From NCBI GenBank assembly GCA_028023455.1, contig JAQFVV010000037.1:1922001-1986000 (forward strand): a stretch of 64,000 nucleotides of DNA. Direction: 5' to 3'. Made by a program: the position numbers and the translations under genes. The stretch comes from Epiperipatus broadwayi (Eukaryota > Onychophora > Udeonychophora > Euonychophora > Peripatidae). Positions 54,223 to 64,000 of the stretch are shown here, in pieces. Every line of letters begins with the position of its first letter. Position 1 is the stretch's first letter. The notes below the pieces were generated by a model. It had not been told where the DNA came from, made no database searches, and worked only from the letters and a program-made list of their open reading frames with translations.

Positions 54223-57200
54223 ATGTTATTGAAGTATTTCAGAAAAAAAAATTTACTGCTTAAAAAATTAAAAGACAACACCATAAAATATCAAGTAAAT
54301 AGGAAAATGAACTAGCATATTCTATATGTAGTCATATTTGTAGTCCATACATGTGCTTGTAATCGTCGCAAAATTCATTTTTATGGTAATTTTTTTCATC
54401 ACTTTGTTTTCTTTTTAGAAGCGGAATGGCAAACTTATTTACAAGCAGTTGATAATTATTGTGAAATTATCCACTACATTACTTTGTAGTTGGCAAGCAA
54501 TACGTTAATTTGATACAAGATGCCCTAATAATAAAATGATGTAATTTGACCTGATAGTTATTAAAGTTGAGACATTCACAATTGATAAAACTGACAATAC
54601 TTTCAAAAATTTTAAAAAGAAATATTGGTTTTATAGAAATTTATATACAGTATATTATGCCAACAGTGGAAATTAATTTTTTTGTAAATTTATTCTTCAG
54701 TTTCATTAATATACAATTCTGGAAATTTTTATGGTAAATTTCTGTTAAATTATTTTACTCTCTACTTGACATTAGTTATGTTTTTGAGGGGAAAAAAATT
54801 CTTTTAGTAGGAATATAAATTAGTTTTATTTATAACTCTAGAAATTTATTTGTAAATTGGTAGATAAAAATTATTAAAATGAATATGGATATTTTTTTTG
54901 AATAAAGAAAATTGATATTTTCTGTAATTAATAAATTTATTACCAAAAAAAAAAAAAGAGAAATAAAATCAACTTGCTGTAACTAATTAATTAAAAGTAC
55001 AGTATATGATGACATAATAAGATGATAGCAAAACTCTGACAATAAACAGCATGACAATAAAGTATTTTTAAAATGAATATGTGATCTTTTTGGAGTCCAA
55101 TTTTGACAAATTTTTTATAGTAGAAAGTTTTTATAATGCAAAAAACTACTGATTGGGAAAGTTTGGTAATTGTCAAATGCCAGACAAAAGGGAAAAAAGG
55201 CAGTAAGATATTGAATTAAAAAAACAACAAATAACATATGTAAAACCATAACTAAATGTGACTCATATCTTTTTCAGTTTTGTTATATTTGCATGTGTGT
55301 AAGTCTTTAAGTCAGCAACATTCATAATATGTTGTTGCTTACGTTATAATCTTTATATGAGTAAATTTAAACTATTATTTTTAAAATAGTATGGCAGACT
55401 GATAATTTTTTTATCAGTATCAGATTAAACACTTCATATTCAGGATTCCAGTATTCTACTTATTTCAACTCTTTGAATTTGATTTTAGGACGTGATTCCT
55501 AAATAATATTGTTTGATATAGATAACTTTTTAATATAAAAGATTATCACTTCACCTAGTTCACATATACCTTTATTGTTGTTTTTGTATTTAAAAAAAAT
55601 TTCTTTATCTCCCAAAAGAAGGGGGTAAGAAAGATATAGGATTGTTTGAAAAAATAGTGTGGAAATTTTTTTTAAGTATTGGGTTCAAAAGGGAGTTAAT
55701 GATATAGATATGATTTTAAGACCACTAAAGTTCTTTGAACAAGAATTTTGTAAATGATAAATTAATAAGACATACTTATAAAAGAGGTCATATAAGAGAG
55801 AATTGAATTTGTTATAATGAGATTGGAATACTATATATAACATACCAAGAAAATAATTGTACAAGAGCCCTTACCAGTGTTCATATATTTGTCAATACTT
55901 TAATAAGATGATTGAGAAATTGCAAAACAACAAAACTTCATAAAATGGAAGATTCATGAATCAGAAATTAAAATAAAACTTGTATAATGCACAAGAAATT
56001 TTCATTCACATAAAAAAGGTGATTTGACCATTTTCAGTATTATTATATTTCTTTTTTTTTATACAGACACTAGAGTGTGTTTTTTGTAATTATAATATTT
56101 ATTAATACCATTTACAAAAATACTATTTATAGTTTAAATGTGAAATGAGAAAATATGATAATCAGTCGAAATATAAATATCATAAAAAATATAATGCAAT
56201 ATCGGAGGACACAAATAGAATTTGCATAAAAAAATGAGAAACCAACCGACAACTAAGACTTTAACACAAAATATAAAGATTCAAGAAAATAGTATAGTGC
56301 AAATAAAAAATTATAGTTAGGTGAACATTCTATTTTAAAATGTTAAAATGATTGGATATAAAATGTGTGTTTACAATCAAAACAATTTTTTGCTTTATAA
56401 TTATAAGACAAAAAAAGAGAAAGAAATACTTTTAATCTGTAAAAGGGAAAACCCTGAATAATATTGATAAATTTTTATTTTCAATTATTCAGTGATCTTG
56501 AGGAAAGTAAAACTTTTTTTTTTTTAAGCTCAAAATATGGGATAAAAAATTAACATTTTTTGTGTTTTTTAAATTCATATATTTTTTTCAAGCAGAAAAA
56601 TAGTGTCTATTTAATGCATAATTGTATTTATGTTTTGAAATAAATTATACAAAGTAACTTTACATTATTAATACTCTCACTAGTTTAAAAATTTTACATG
56701 TTGATATATAAAAGTAATTATTACATTTTTTTTTTATGTACTATAACCATAATTAATTTTGTTTATATAAGAATTTGGTTTCTATTTATCAATTTTTTCT
56801 GAAAACAGGTAATCTTGAACTAGAAAGACATTTTGGTTCACAACTAAGAAATGTGAATGGTGAAATATTAAGTTTTTATTAGAGAAATTAAGAAAAAAAA
56901 GTTATTGAGTATATACTTTAAAAATAAGAAAAGTTAATTCTTCGATAGCTCCGTATGATAAAAAATAAGATTGCATATGTATTAATTATATGCTTATAGT
57001 TTAGAATTAATATATATGGTAGAATGGATATAAAATTAAACTATAGATTTAAAAATTTCTAGATGATAATAAAAAAAGGTCTTGAAAGAAAGTAAGGTAG
57101 TTTTATATTAGCATATGCTGTTTAGGCAGCCTCTACTATATAACGTTCTATTTCAATGCATAAGCATAGAAGTAGTCCGTTGTACATGGTGGCTGTGTCT

Positions 57201-57556
57201 ATTTGTATGATAATGCACAGAAACATGATGTTTAATCTGCACATAAGCCATTGTTTCAGCTTATGCTCAGATTTGTGTTACGCATTTTGGACATGCGATC
57301 AGATTTCACTTTTGGGCACATTATTATGTGAGGGTGGCTGGAATTCAGTCAAAACTATTTTAATATTCATTAGGACCTTCTTTCACTCTATCTCCCATGT
57401 TTTATGAAGATCTACTAATAATTATGAGCATGGATTCATGCTTCCCTAACCCAGCTTTTATGTCAAAAAATTCAGCAAGGGTAGGTGCAAGCGTGATTTC
57501 GATCAAATTATGCGTAAAGTCATGTTTGTGTGAGAACAACTGCGATATTAATAAAA
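54223..57556. other. AT-rich intron; last ~450 bp less AT-rich
   Basis: No confident feature. From about 57110 the composition becomes richer in G and C, probably belonging to the Merlin element whose coding relic begins at 57557. Its left terminus was not identified. Confidence 0.4.
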
Positions 57557-58425
57557 ATGGCTGAATTAAAGTTGCTGAATGTCAAAGTTTGGGATTTGCC
57601 TTGCTCCGAAACTGATGCCATCACATTTTTACAGCATTATAGAATAGTGGCAAGTGTGAACAAGTGTTCGTGTGAAGAAATGAAATTATATCATTGCAGA
57701 AGCTAGTTCAAGTGCGAGGCCGGTTCGTGCGGTGGTCGGTGTTCGATTCGCCAAGGGACGTGATTGAAGGGATCACGCCTTGATTTTGTGAAGATAGTAA
57801 GTCTCCTGTACTATTGGAGCGTGAGGAGCTGACAGGATCTAGGACCATTGCCGACTTGAATCTGTCCCTGGCTCCCTTATGCACTGGACCAATGGACTCT
57901 GTGAGCTTTGTCGCGGGAGCTTAATGTCTCGGGTGTGCCAGCAAATAGGCGGTCCAGGCTCGATTGTTGAGGTTGACAAAATCTTGTTTAACCACCGAAA
58001 GAACCACCAGGGCAGGATTCTTCAGCAGTGGATCTTTGGTGGAGTGGGCCACAAAACCAGCAAATGCTTCATTGTGGCCGTTCCCTGTCGATCTACAGCC
58101 ATCCTTCTTCAGTCCATTCGGAAAAACATCAAACCTAGACCACTATTTTCTCTTACTGCTGGAAGGGTTATCGAACGAAAGAATTCAAGGCTGCAGGTTT
58201 CAAACACCTGACAGTAAACCACAGGCAACTTTTACCAGTACAGGTGCGTGCACACAGAACATCGAGCGCTTGTGGGGCTTGTTGAAATGGCACAACAAGT
58301 AACAATGTGGCACAGCCAGATACTCTATGGATACCTATCTGGGTGAGTTTCTGTGGCAGCGGGTGCACAAGGGGGAAGACATATTCCAGACCCTTTTATT
58401 AGAGCTTAGAGTTGCATGCCGTTAA
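57557..58425 (+). pseudogene. Dead Merlin-family (ISXO2/IS1016-like) transposase
   Basis: The N-terminal frame from ATG 57557 reads KVWDLPCSETDAITFLQHYR, then CSCEEMKLYHC and, after a stop, a zinc-ribbon-like FKCEAGSCGGRCSIRQGT. Next comes LLYYWSV and the DDE domain: VEVDKILFNHRKNHQGR, QWIFGGV and KCFIVAVPCRS (first D at 57975-57977). The expected second Asp block (TTIFSDCWK-type) is present as TTIFSYCWKGY, so Asp is replaced by Tyr (58154-58156). Then come HLTVNH and, in another frame, TQNIERLWGLLKW with the Glu (58264-58266), and finally YLGEFLWQRV...DIFQTLL...R and a stop. At least two frameshifts and several stops plus the lost Asp make it non-functional. Confidence 0.8.
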
Positions 58426-58660
58426 TTCGCATGTTAAGAATCCAAACCATAAAAAAAAATTGTTTCAAATGGACGTATTTCATGGAATAAGTGTTAAATG
58501 TAAATATTTATTTGTAATCTAAAAAATTAGTAGAGCTTCGAGTTGCGTGCCATTAATTCGCATGTTAAGAATCCAAACCCCCCCAAAAATGTGTTTTAAA
58601 TGTATGTATTTTATGGAATAACCGTTAAATGTAAATATTTATTTGTAATAAAAAAAAATT
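58401..58660. repeat. Tandem duplication of the Merlin 3' end, 2 x ~131 bp
   Basis: AGAGCTT at 58401 and 58532 starts two similar units sharing TTAATTCGCATGTTAAGAAT and TAAATGTAAATATTTATTTG. The first unit includes the last codons of the transposase relic. Confidence 0.8.
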
Positions 58661-58716
58661 GGATTTTTTTGAATGCCAAACAAAAAATAAGTAATGAAAA
58701 GAATAAAAAGTAAGTA

Positions 58717-59585
58717 CACCTGGGTCTCTTTTTACGCGGACTTATTTAACATGATTTTGAATTTACGCGATTCAGGTTGCACCGGAAGTCAAACTCCGAT
58801 AATGCGCTATTACTTTAAATAATAAATTTCGTGCATTTTCATTATATTGAAAGTAATAGCACATTATTGGAATTCGACTTTCATCTTAGTAATTTCAATA
58901 TTTTCAGTGTTTTATAATAGTAAGATTTTATGCAATAATGAAATTAAAATCATGATTTCCACATTTTATGTATACACACATTAAATTTTACAAGATTATA
59001 ATGTAAATTTGTTTAAACATTGTGCGTGTTAATTTTGCATTTTAAATCACATTCTGTTTTTGCTGTTTAAAAAAGAACATAATCAATTATTATTTTCTTA
59101 TTAATGACACTAATTATTAACGTGCTCTTAAATTCCAACAAGAGCTAAATGGTTGTATGTGGATATCGCGAGCTTCGTAAACAATTAATAAAATCGTCTC
59201 AAAGATTAATTACTAATTACGTTGTCACCAGAAAATCATAATAATTAAAACGTGTATAAAAAAATGTAAATTACTGTACTGTAAATTGTGCATAAAAATA
59301 TATTATTTTGAATAAAATTAAATATTATAGTTAAAAAAAGTTTGTCTTGTATCAATTTTTTTCAAATTTGAAATTTTTTATTAGTCATATTTTATTTCCA
59401 TATTTTTTTTTTTTGCGCGCGAATTTTAAAGTAATTTTACGTTGGTGTTTTGCTTTTACGCGAATTTTGGAAAAATCACAGACCGCATCCCCCCCTTTTC
59501 CAATGTAAGTTACGTCTATTTTTGCCGATTTCGTTTGCGCATGTTTTCTGAGGACCTATCTATCACGTAAAACAAGACTCGGGTG
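58717..59585 (-). mobile_element. TA-flanked DNA element, copy 2 (Tc1/mariner-like MITE)
   Basis: Termini CACCTGGGTCTC and AAGACTCGGGTG, flanked by TA (58715-58716 and 59586-59587). Interior is the reverse complement of copy 3 (for example GGACCTATCTATCACGTAAA near its right end). No transposase. Shorter than copy 3 because of internal deletions. Confidence 0.85.
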
Positions 59586-59587
59586 TA

Positions 59588-61472
59588 CTTTTTTAAATTG
59601 ATTTTGATTTATGTATTTTTTGTAAGTAAATGGATTTATTTAATTTTCCTTTTTAATGTGTAAAAAAAACAAGGCCAGTCCGCACCTCAGGCGGTTTCAA
59701 CACGCTAATATAAAACTACCGAAAGTAATAAATGAAAATTTTCAATTATTACAGGTTAAAAAGAAAATGAGGTGAATTGATAATGTCAGAGCTTGAGATC
59801 TGTTTGCCAGATGGAACCATATACAATACATTATAATGACCAAAGGAAAAAAAAAAAGCTAATCAATAAGAAATATAAATATTTCAAATGTTTGAAATTT
59901 TTTTTTTTTTTTTTTTAAATAAAGTCTACAGAAGTAAATGTAATAATATATAAAAACACATTATTTATAGCAAAATTAAAATGGTGACATTTTAGCAATT
60001 CTAAAAATAATCTATAACAGTGAATGTAATAACTAAAAACATGACAATATATTTAGCTGCAAAGCAATGCAAAATGAATATGAATGTTTAACAAGCATAA
60101 CAAGACATAAAATAATCTACAACAGTTATTTTTATTTTCCCATAAATGTTTTTATTTATTATATAAAATATATAATAAATATATTATTTCCATGTTTTTA
60201 GTTATTAATTACACTTGCCATGGATTTTACTTCTTTGCTAAATAAATTATTTTTATATACTATCAATACAACCCAGGAAATCAAATTATAAAAAGCAATC
60301 CGTATATTTTTCTTTTCCTGTAAATGGGATGTTTTTCTTTATTATGCAAAATATGAAATGACCTATTCATTTTGTAGTAGTTTGATTCCTAAATATATCG
60401 AGTTCATGTTTTTATTTTTTACTTTTATTGTAGTGAATTTTATTTCTTTACAAAATAAACCATTTTCATGCCGTATAAATGCAATATAGTTTGAAAAAAG
60501 CAATCAGCATATTTTCATTTTCCTGTAAATGAAACGTTTTTATTTTTTATTATATAGAATATGAAATAAGAGTTCCAAAATAATTGCTTTCATGTTTTTA
60601 TTTATTAAACAGTGTTTTGTATTTTATTTATTTGCTAAATAAAGTATTTTCATAAAGTTTAATTACATTCATATTGTTAATGGATTTTTTTTTTATTTGT
60701 ATGTAGTATGCGCCAGGTTAACTCATGCTTTATCAGTACTGCTTAATATATAAACTAAATTATAACAAGGGGAGGAGAGATAATTGAAAGAAAATTAAAA
60801 AAAAAAAAAAAAGAAGACTGGATTGTGAGAAAGAACAAAATTTTAAAAAAAACCTTTGAATTATATGGAAAGATTTAATAAAATAGTAGGAGAAAAATAA
60901 ATAAATTATTTTACATAAAATAAATGGAAATAATTATGGAAATATTAACAATGAATTAAAATTTTAAATAGAAATGGGTGATGGAATTTGATTAGAAATA
61001 GGACATAAAAAAAATCTGGTGAAAAAGATAGACATTCAAACAAATATTTTAGCAAAATTGCTGTTTTTAGTAAATGATATAAAAATGTATTGAAAAGATG
61101 AGAGAATAAGAAGACAGGTTGTTAACAAAAATAGGACTTCACATCATGTTATTTGAAAGGTAAGTGAAATGGATAAGTTTTTTGGTAATTGTGGAATGAA
61201 ATTTAACAGAATTGACATTTACAGGTTATTATCATTTAATACTGTGTTTGTGAGTAATTAATTTACTTTTAATAATTGTTTCATTAGGGAAAAGTCTTAA
61301 TTCAGCATGTAAATTATAATTTTGGAACAATTTAGATCAGTTTTTTATGCAGAGTAATGTGAGGTTTGAGAGAATTTTTAATAGATTAAATATGTTTTAA
61401 CTTTTAAGAATGATTTTATATTTAAAATGCAATTGGGGTTGTAAGAATATGATTATTATTTAGAAATAAAGT
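59588..61472. other. AT-rich intron, nothing certain
   Basis: Less AT-rich short patches but no family recognised. The part after about 60780 could be upstream debris of the LINE relic at 61473. Repeated CATGTTTTTA(T/G)TTATT-like phrases near 60200, 60410 and 60590 hint at a diverged tandem array of about 190 bp. Confidence 0.35.
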
Positions 61473-61622
61473 ATTTATTTTATTGATCTTAAAGAAGCAT
61501 TTAATCCAGTAAATAAATTGAGTTTTATTTGGACTGGGAAAATACTACAAAATATACTTGGAATAGAAATTATTCTTAAAACTAAAAAAAAATTCCTTAG
61601 TTATAATAGAAGGGATAACTAA
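61473..61622 (+). pseudogene. LINE relic: reverse transcriptase motif A fragment
   Basis: A 49-residue frame opens with IYFIDLKEAFNPVNKLSFIW. [FY]-[IV]-D-L-x-x-AF-[DN]-x-V-[ND] is reverse-transcriptase motif A, containing one of the catalytic aspartates. Preceding codons hold stops, and no motif C (YADD-type) is seen downstream before the TA-flanked element at 61845. A small dead fragment. Confidence 0.55.
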
Positions 61623-61844
61623 AGATTAGAAGTGTATTGCAGAATTATCTATATTTTTTTTTACTTGACAGTAATTTAGAGATGATGGTAATGGAATTAA
61701 TATTGTAAAGTTTGTTTATCCATATCATCTTCCCATTGTAAACTTGTGATTTTTTATTTTCCAAACTGATAATTAGTATTTTTATTGTGATTTGAGTATT
61801 AAAATGTATCAAAAATGAATTATTTAAAATCATTAAAAAACATA

Positions 61845-62795
61845 CACCTGGGTCTCGTTTTACACGATAGATAGGTTCCTCAGAAAACACGCGCAAACGA
61901 AATCGTGCAAAAATAGACGTAACTTACCTTGAAAAGGGGGGGATACGGACTGTGATTTTTCAAAACTCGTGTAAAAGCAAAGCACCAACATAAAATTTAC
62001 TTTAAAATTCGTGCAAAAAAAAAATAAGGAAATAAAATATGACTAATAAAAAATTTCAAGTTTGAAAAAAAATGATACAAGACAAACTTTTTTTAACTAT
62101 AATATTTAATTTTATTCAAAACAATATATTTTTATGCATAATTTACAGTAATTTATATTTTTTTATACACGTTTTAATTATTATTGCTATTTGCCGGTAA
62201 AAAGGTTTGTTTGCAAACTGATAAAAAAATCAGATTCTTCACAAGATGAAATACAACTAGTGTTGTGTTAATTAATGGTTTTCTGGTGATGACGTAATTA
62301 GTAATTAATCTAACAACTAAAAATTAAATTCTTATTTTTGTCTTTAATTTTCAATTTTAATTATGCCCACTGCTATTACTCATCTTTTAAAAATAAACTT
62401 GCAGACACTAAATGATTAATAATTGATTAAACGTTCTTTTTTAAAAAGCAAAAACAGGATGTGATTTAAAATGCAAAATTAACACGCACAATGTTTGAAC
62501 AAATTTACATTATAATCTTGTAAAATTTAATGTGTGTATACATAAAATGTGGAAATCATGATTTTAATTTCATTATTGCATAAAATCTTACTATTATAAA
62601 GCACTGAAAATATTGAAATTACTAAGTTGAAAGTCTAATTTCAATAATGTGCTATTACTTTCAATATAACGTGAGTGCGAAAAAATTTATTATTTAAAGT
62701 AATAGTGCATTATCGGACTTTGACTTCCGGTGAAACACGAATCGCGTAACTTCAAAATCGTGTTAAATAAGTCCGCGTAAAAAGAGACCCAGGTG
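61845..62795 (+). mobile_element. TA-flanked DNA element, copy 3 (Tc1/mariner-like MITE)
   Basis: Best-preserved copy. Exact 12-bp inverted termini CACCTGGGTCTC and GAGACCCAGGTG are flanked by TA (61843-61844 and 62796-62797). Contains AGATAGGTTCCTCAG, AACACGCGCAAACGAAATCG and AGCACTGAAAATATTGAAAT. 951 bp with no transposase. It lacks the nested S insertion found in copy 1. Confidence 0.88.
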
Positions 62796-62797
62796 TA

Positions 62798-64000
62798 TAT
62801 TCAAACTTAAAAATATGTGATAATTATGTTAAAAAATTGGAAGATAAAAAAAAAAATCATTTTTTTTAAATAATACTTGTATTCAGTTTTCATTTTTTTA
62901 TTTTCATTTCTAGTTTTATTTTAGCCATCTTATATTTTATCTAAAAACAGTAGTAAATTTCTGATGGAAAAATCACATAACTTTTATATATTTATTTAAA
63001 GGATTTTAGATTTGTATTCCATAGCTAAGAAATTCTTTTGAGAAATTACTTCTTAGAGATGCAAATTACTGTTTTTTTTTCTTTACATGTTTTTTGATAT
63101 TAAAAGTTATAATAATTTTGGAACGAGCTATATAAAAAAACAACTAACTAGTTACAATTATAAATATTTATTGCAATGTGATAAAATGTTTTGAGCCAGC
63201 ATATAATTTGTTACCGCAGTCAGTTTTATGATTTGTATAGTAAGCCATTTATTTATTAAATTTGAAATTTTGTGATGTGTTTATATGTACATATATGTAT
63301 TGTCTTTTATAAAAAGACATTATACATATATGAGAGCATCACCACTATTTTTGTAGAGTATTATTGGTTTAGAAAAGAATTATTGATTTGAACTTCCATA
63401 TTAGTAATCCATAAAATTACTTAAAAGAACATTTTTAATCAAAATGAAACTAGGAAAGTTTTTACATTTTGGCCAATCAGGTAAAAAAAAAGATTAATTT
63501 ATGCCCATACATTTTAGATGCTTATTTAAAATAGGAAATAAAAAGAATGAAATATCCTTTAATGCTTTTTTTGTTTTGTTTTAGAACTTCATCTTCTTGA
63601 TGAAAGCTTTACATTTATATAATAATAATTATAACTATTCTAACTTTAAAAGAAAAAAAAGAGAGAAAGGTGAGAGGGGAAAAACTGCTCTAGAAATGAA
63701 TTTACAAACCAGTATGTGAACACAAATTCATCCACATATAAATCATACTGGCCCATTTTTCTCTTTATTTACTATTTTATGATGTAGATTTTTAAATTTT
63801 TTCAGCAGAAAAACGTTATTTCTGAAATATCTCAACACCAATAACTAATTGCAGCACTCCTATCTATTCCTATTCTCCGTCATATCTTGCCAGTGGAAAT
63901 AATTGCTTTTTTAGAATGTGTTTAGGATAATCCCTATAATGTAGTCCTCTATCTTTTTTAGGAAAACCATGTTCAAGTTCACCATAAATCCACCCTTTTA
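62798..64000. other. AT-rich intron to the window edge, nothing seen
   Basis: No exon, repeat family or RNA gene recognised. TTTTGTTTTAG near 63582 resembles a splice acceptor, but the following frame hits stops quickly and matches no CBP domain. Confidence 0.5.

Larger units (their letters stand above)
13679..64000 (+). other. CBP intron 2, at least 50.3 kb, continuing past the window
   Basis: Begins GTAAGT after exon 2. I looked for later CBP domains (Cys/His-rich TAZ1 and the downstream KIX helices) and found none on the + strand. Everything to the right edge is AT-rich sequence with mobile elements. Unless an exon was missed, this is one very large intron. Confidence 0.7.

Noticed and set aside
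57964-58302. 112-residue + strand frame overlapping the Merlin relic
   Set aside because: Its first part is a shadow frame. Only its end (TQNIERLWGLLKW) is the true transposase frame after a frameshift, so it is covered by the pseudogene entry.
63570-63620. TTTTGTTTTAG as the acceptor of a third CBP exon
   Set aside because: The following sequence meets stops within a few codons in the useful frames and encodes no CBP-like residues.

Overview
This is strongly AT-rich animal nuclear DNA. It has spliced coding exons with GT...AG boundaries and is crowded with eukaryotic transposable elements. The only cellular gene I recognise is the 5' end of a CREB-binding protein (CBP/p300) orthologue on the + strand. 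It consists of a promoter at about 11.9-12.1 kb, coding exon 1 (12480-12570), a 332-bp intron, coding exon 2 (12903-13678), and an intron of at least 50.3 kb that runs off the right edge. The repeat mix (Penelope-like elements, RTE-like and other LINE relics, tRNA-derived SINEs, Merlin, hAT, TA-flanked and TTAA-flanked DNA elements, hammerhead-bearing repeats) suits an invertebrate. I cannot name the species.

Left of the gene (1-11.8 kb) there are no host genes. This part holds tandem and inverted repeats, two LINE relics, one unassigned ORF and two inverted pairs of a repeat (family C) that carries a hammerhead-ribozyme fold. The rest of the window (13.7-64 kb) is intron 2 of the CBP gene, filled with mobile elements. 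They are: a Penelope palindrome with GIY-YIG endonuclease relics (20.8-24.1 kb), a small Penelope-terminus palindrome (25.05-25.32 kb), a dead hAT transposon (26.7-29 kb), a hammerhead repeat copy (31.7-32.0 kb), three copies of a TA-flanked DNA element (32.3, 58.7 and 61.8 kb), hammerhead families A (36.3-37.3 kb) and B (38.6-39.4 kb), LINE relics (40.6, 43.0, 53.9 and 61.5 kb), a second large Penelope palindrome (47.2-49.3 kb), a hAT-type miniature element with a nested insertion (50.6 kb), and a dead Merlin transposase (57.6-58.4 kb).

The most interesting signal is a set of hammerhead self-cleaving ribozyme folds that I paired by hand. Three repeat families (A, B, C) carry nine copies. Families A and B keep CUGAUGA and GAAA in copies A1, A2, B1 and B3, with a two-domain stem I that pairs across the core. 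Family C has a fully paired stem I but a U in place of the first core C. Three Penelope loci in the window carry recognisable but decayed versions of the same fold. This agrees with the known link between hammerheads, Penelope-like elements and the small non-autonomous repeats called retrozymes. Seven of the eight loci are arranged as inverted pairs (palindromes), and three also show head-to-tail periodicity (about 445, 470 and 379 bp). Two intact-core copies (A2, B3) lie in sense orientation inside the CBP intron.

The boundaries of decayed elements are approximate. Family names A, B, C and S are mine. No database search or folding program was run.
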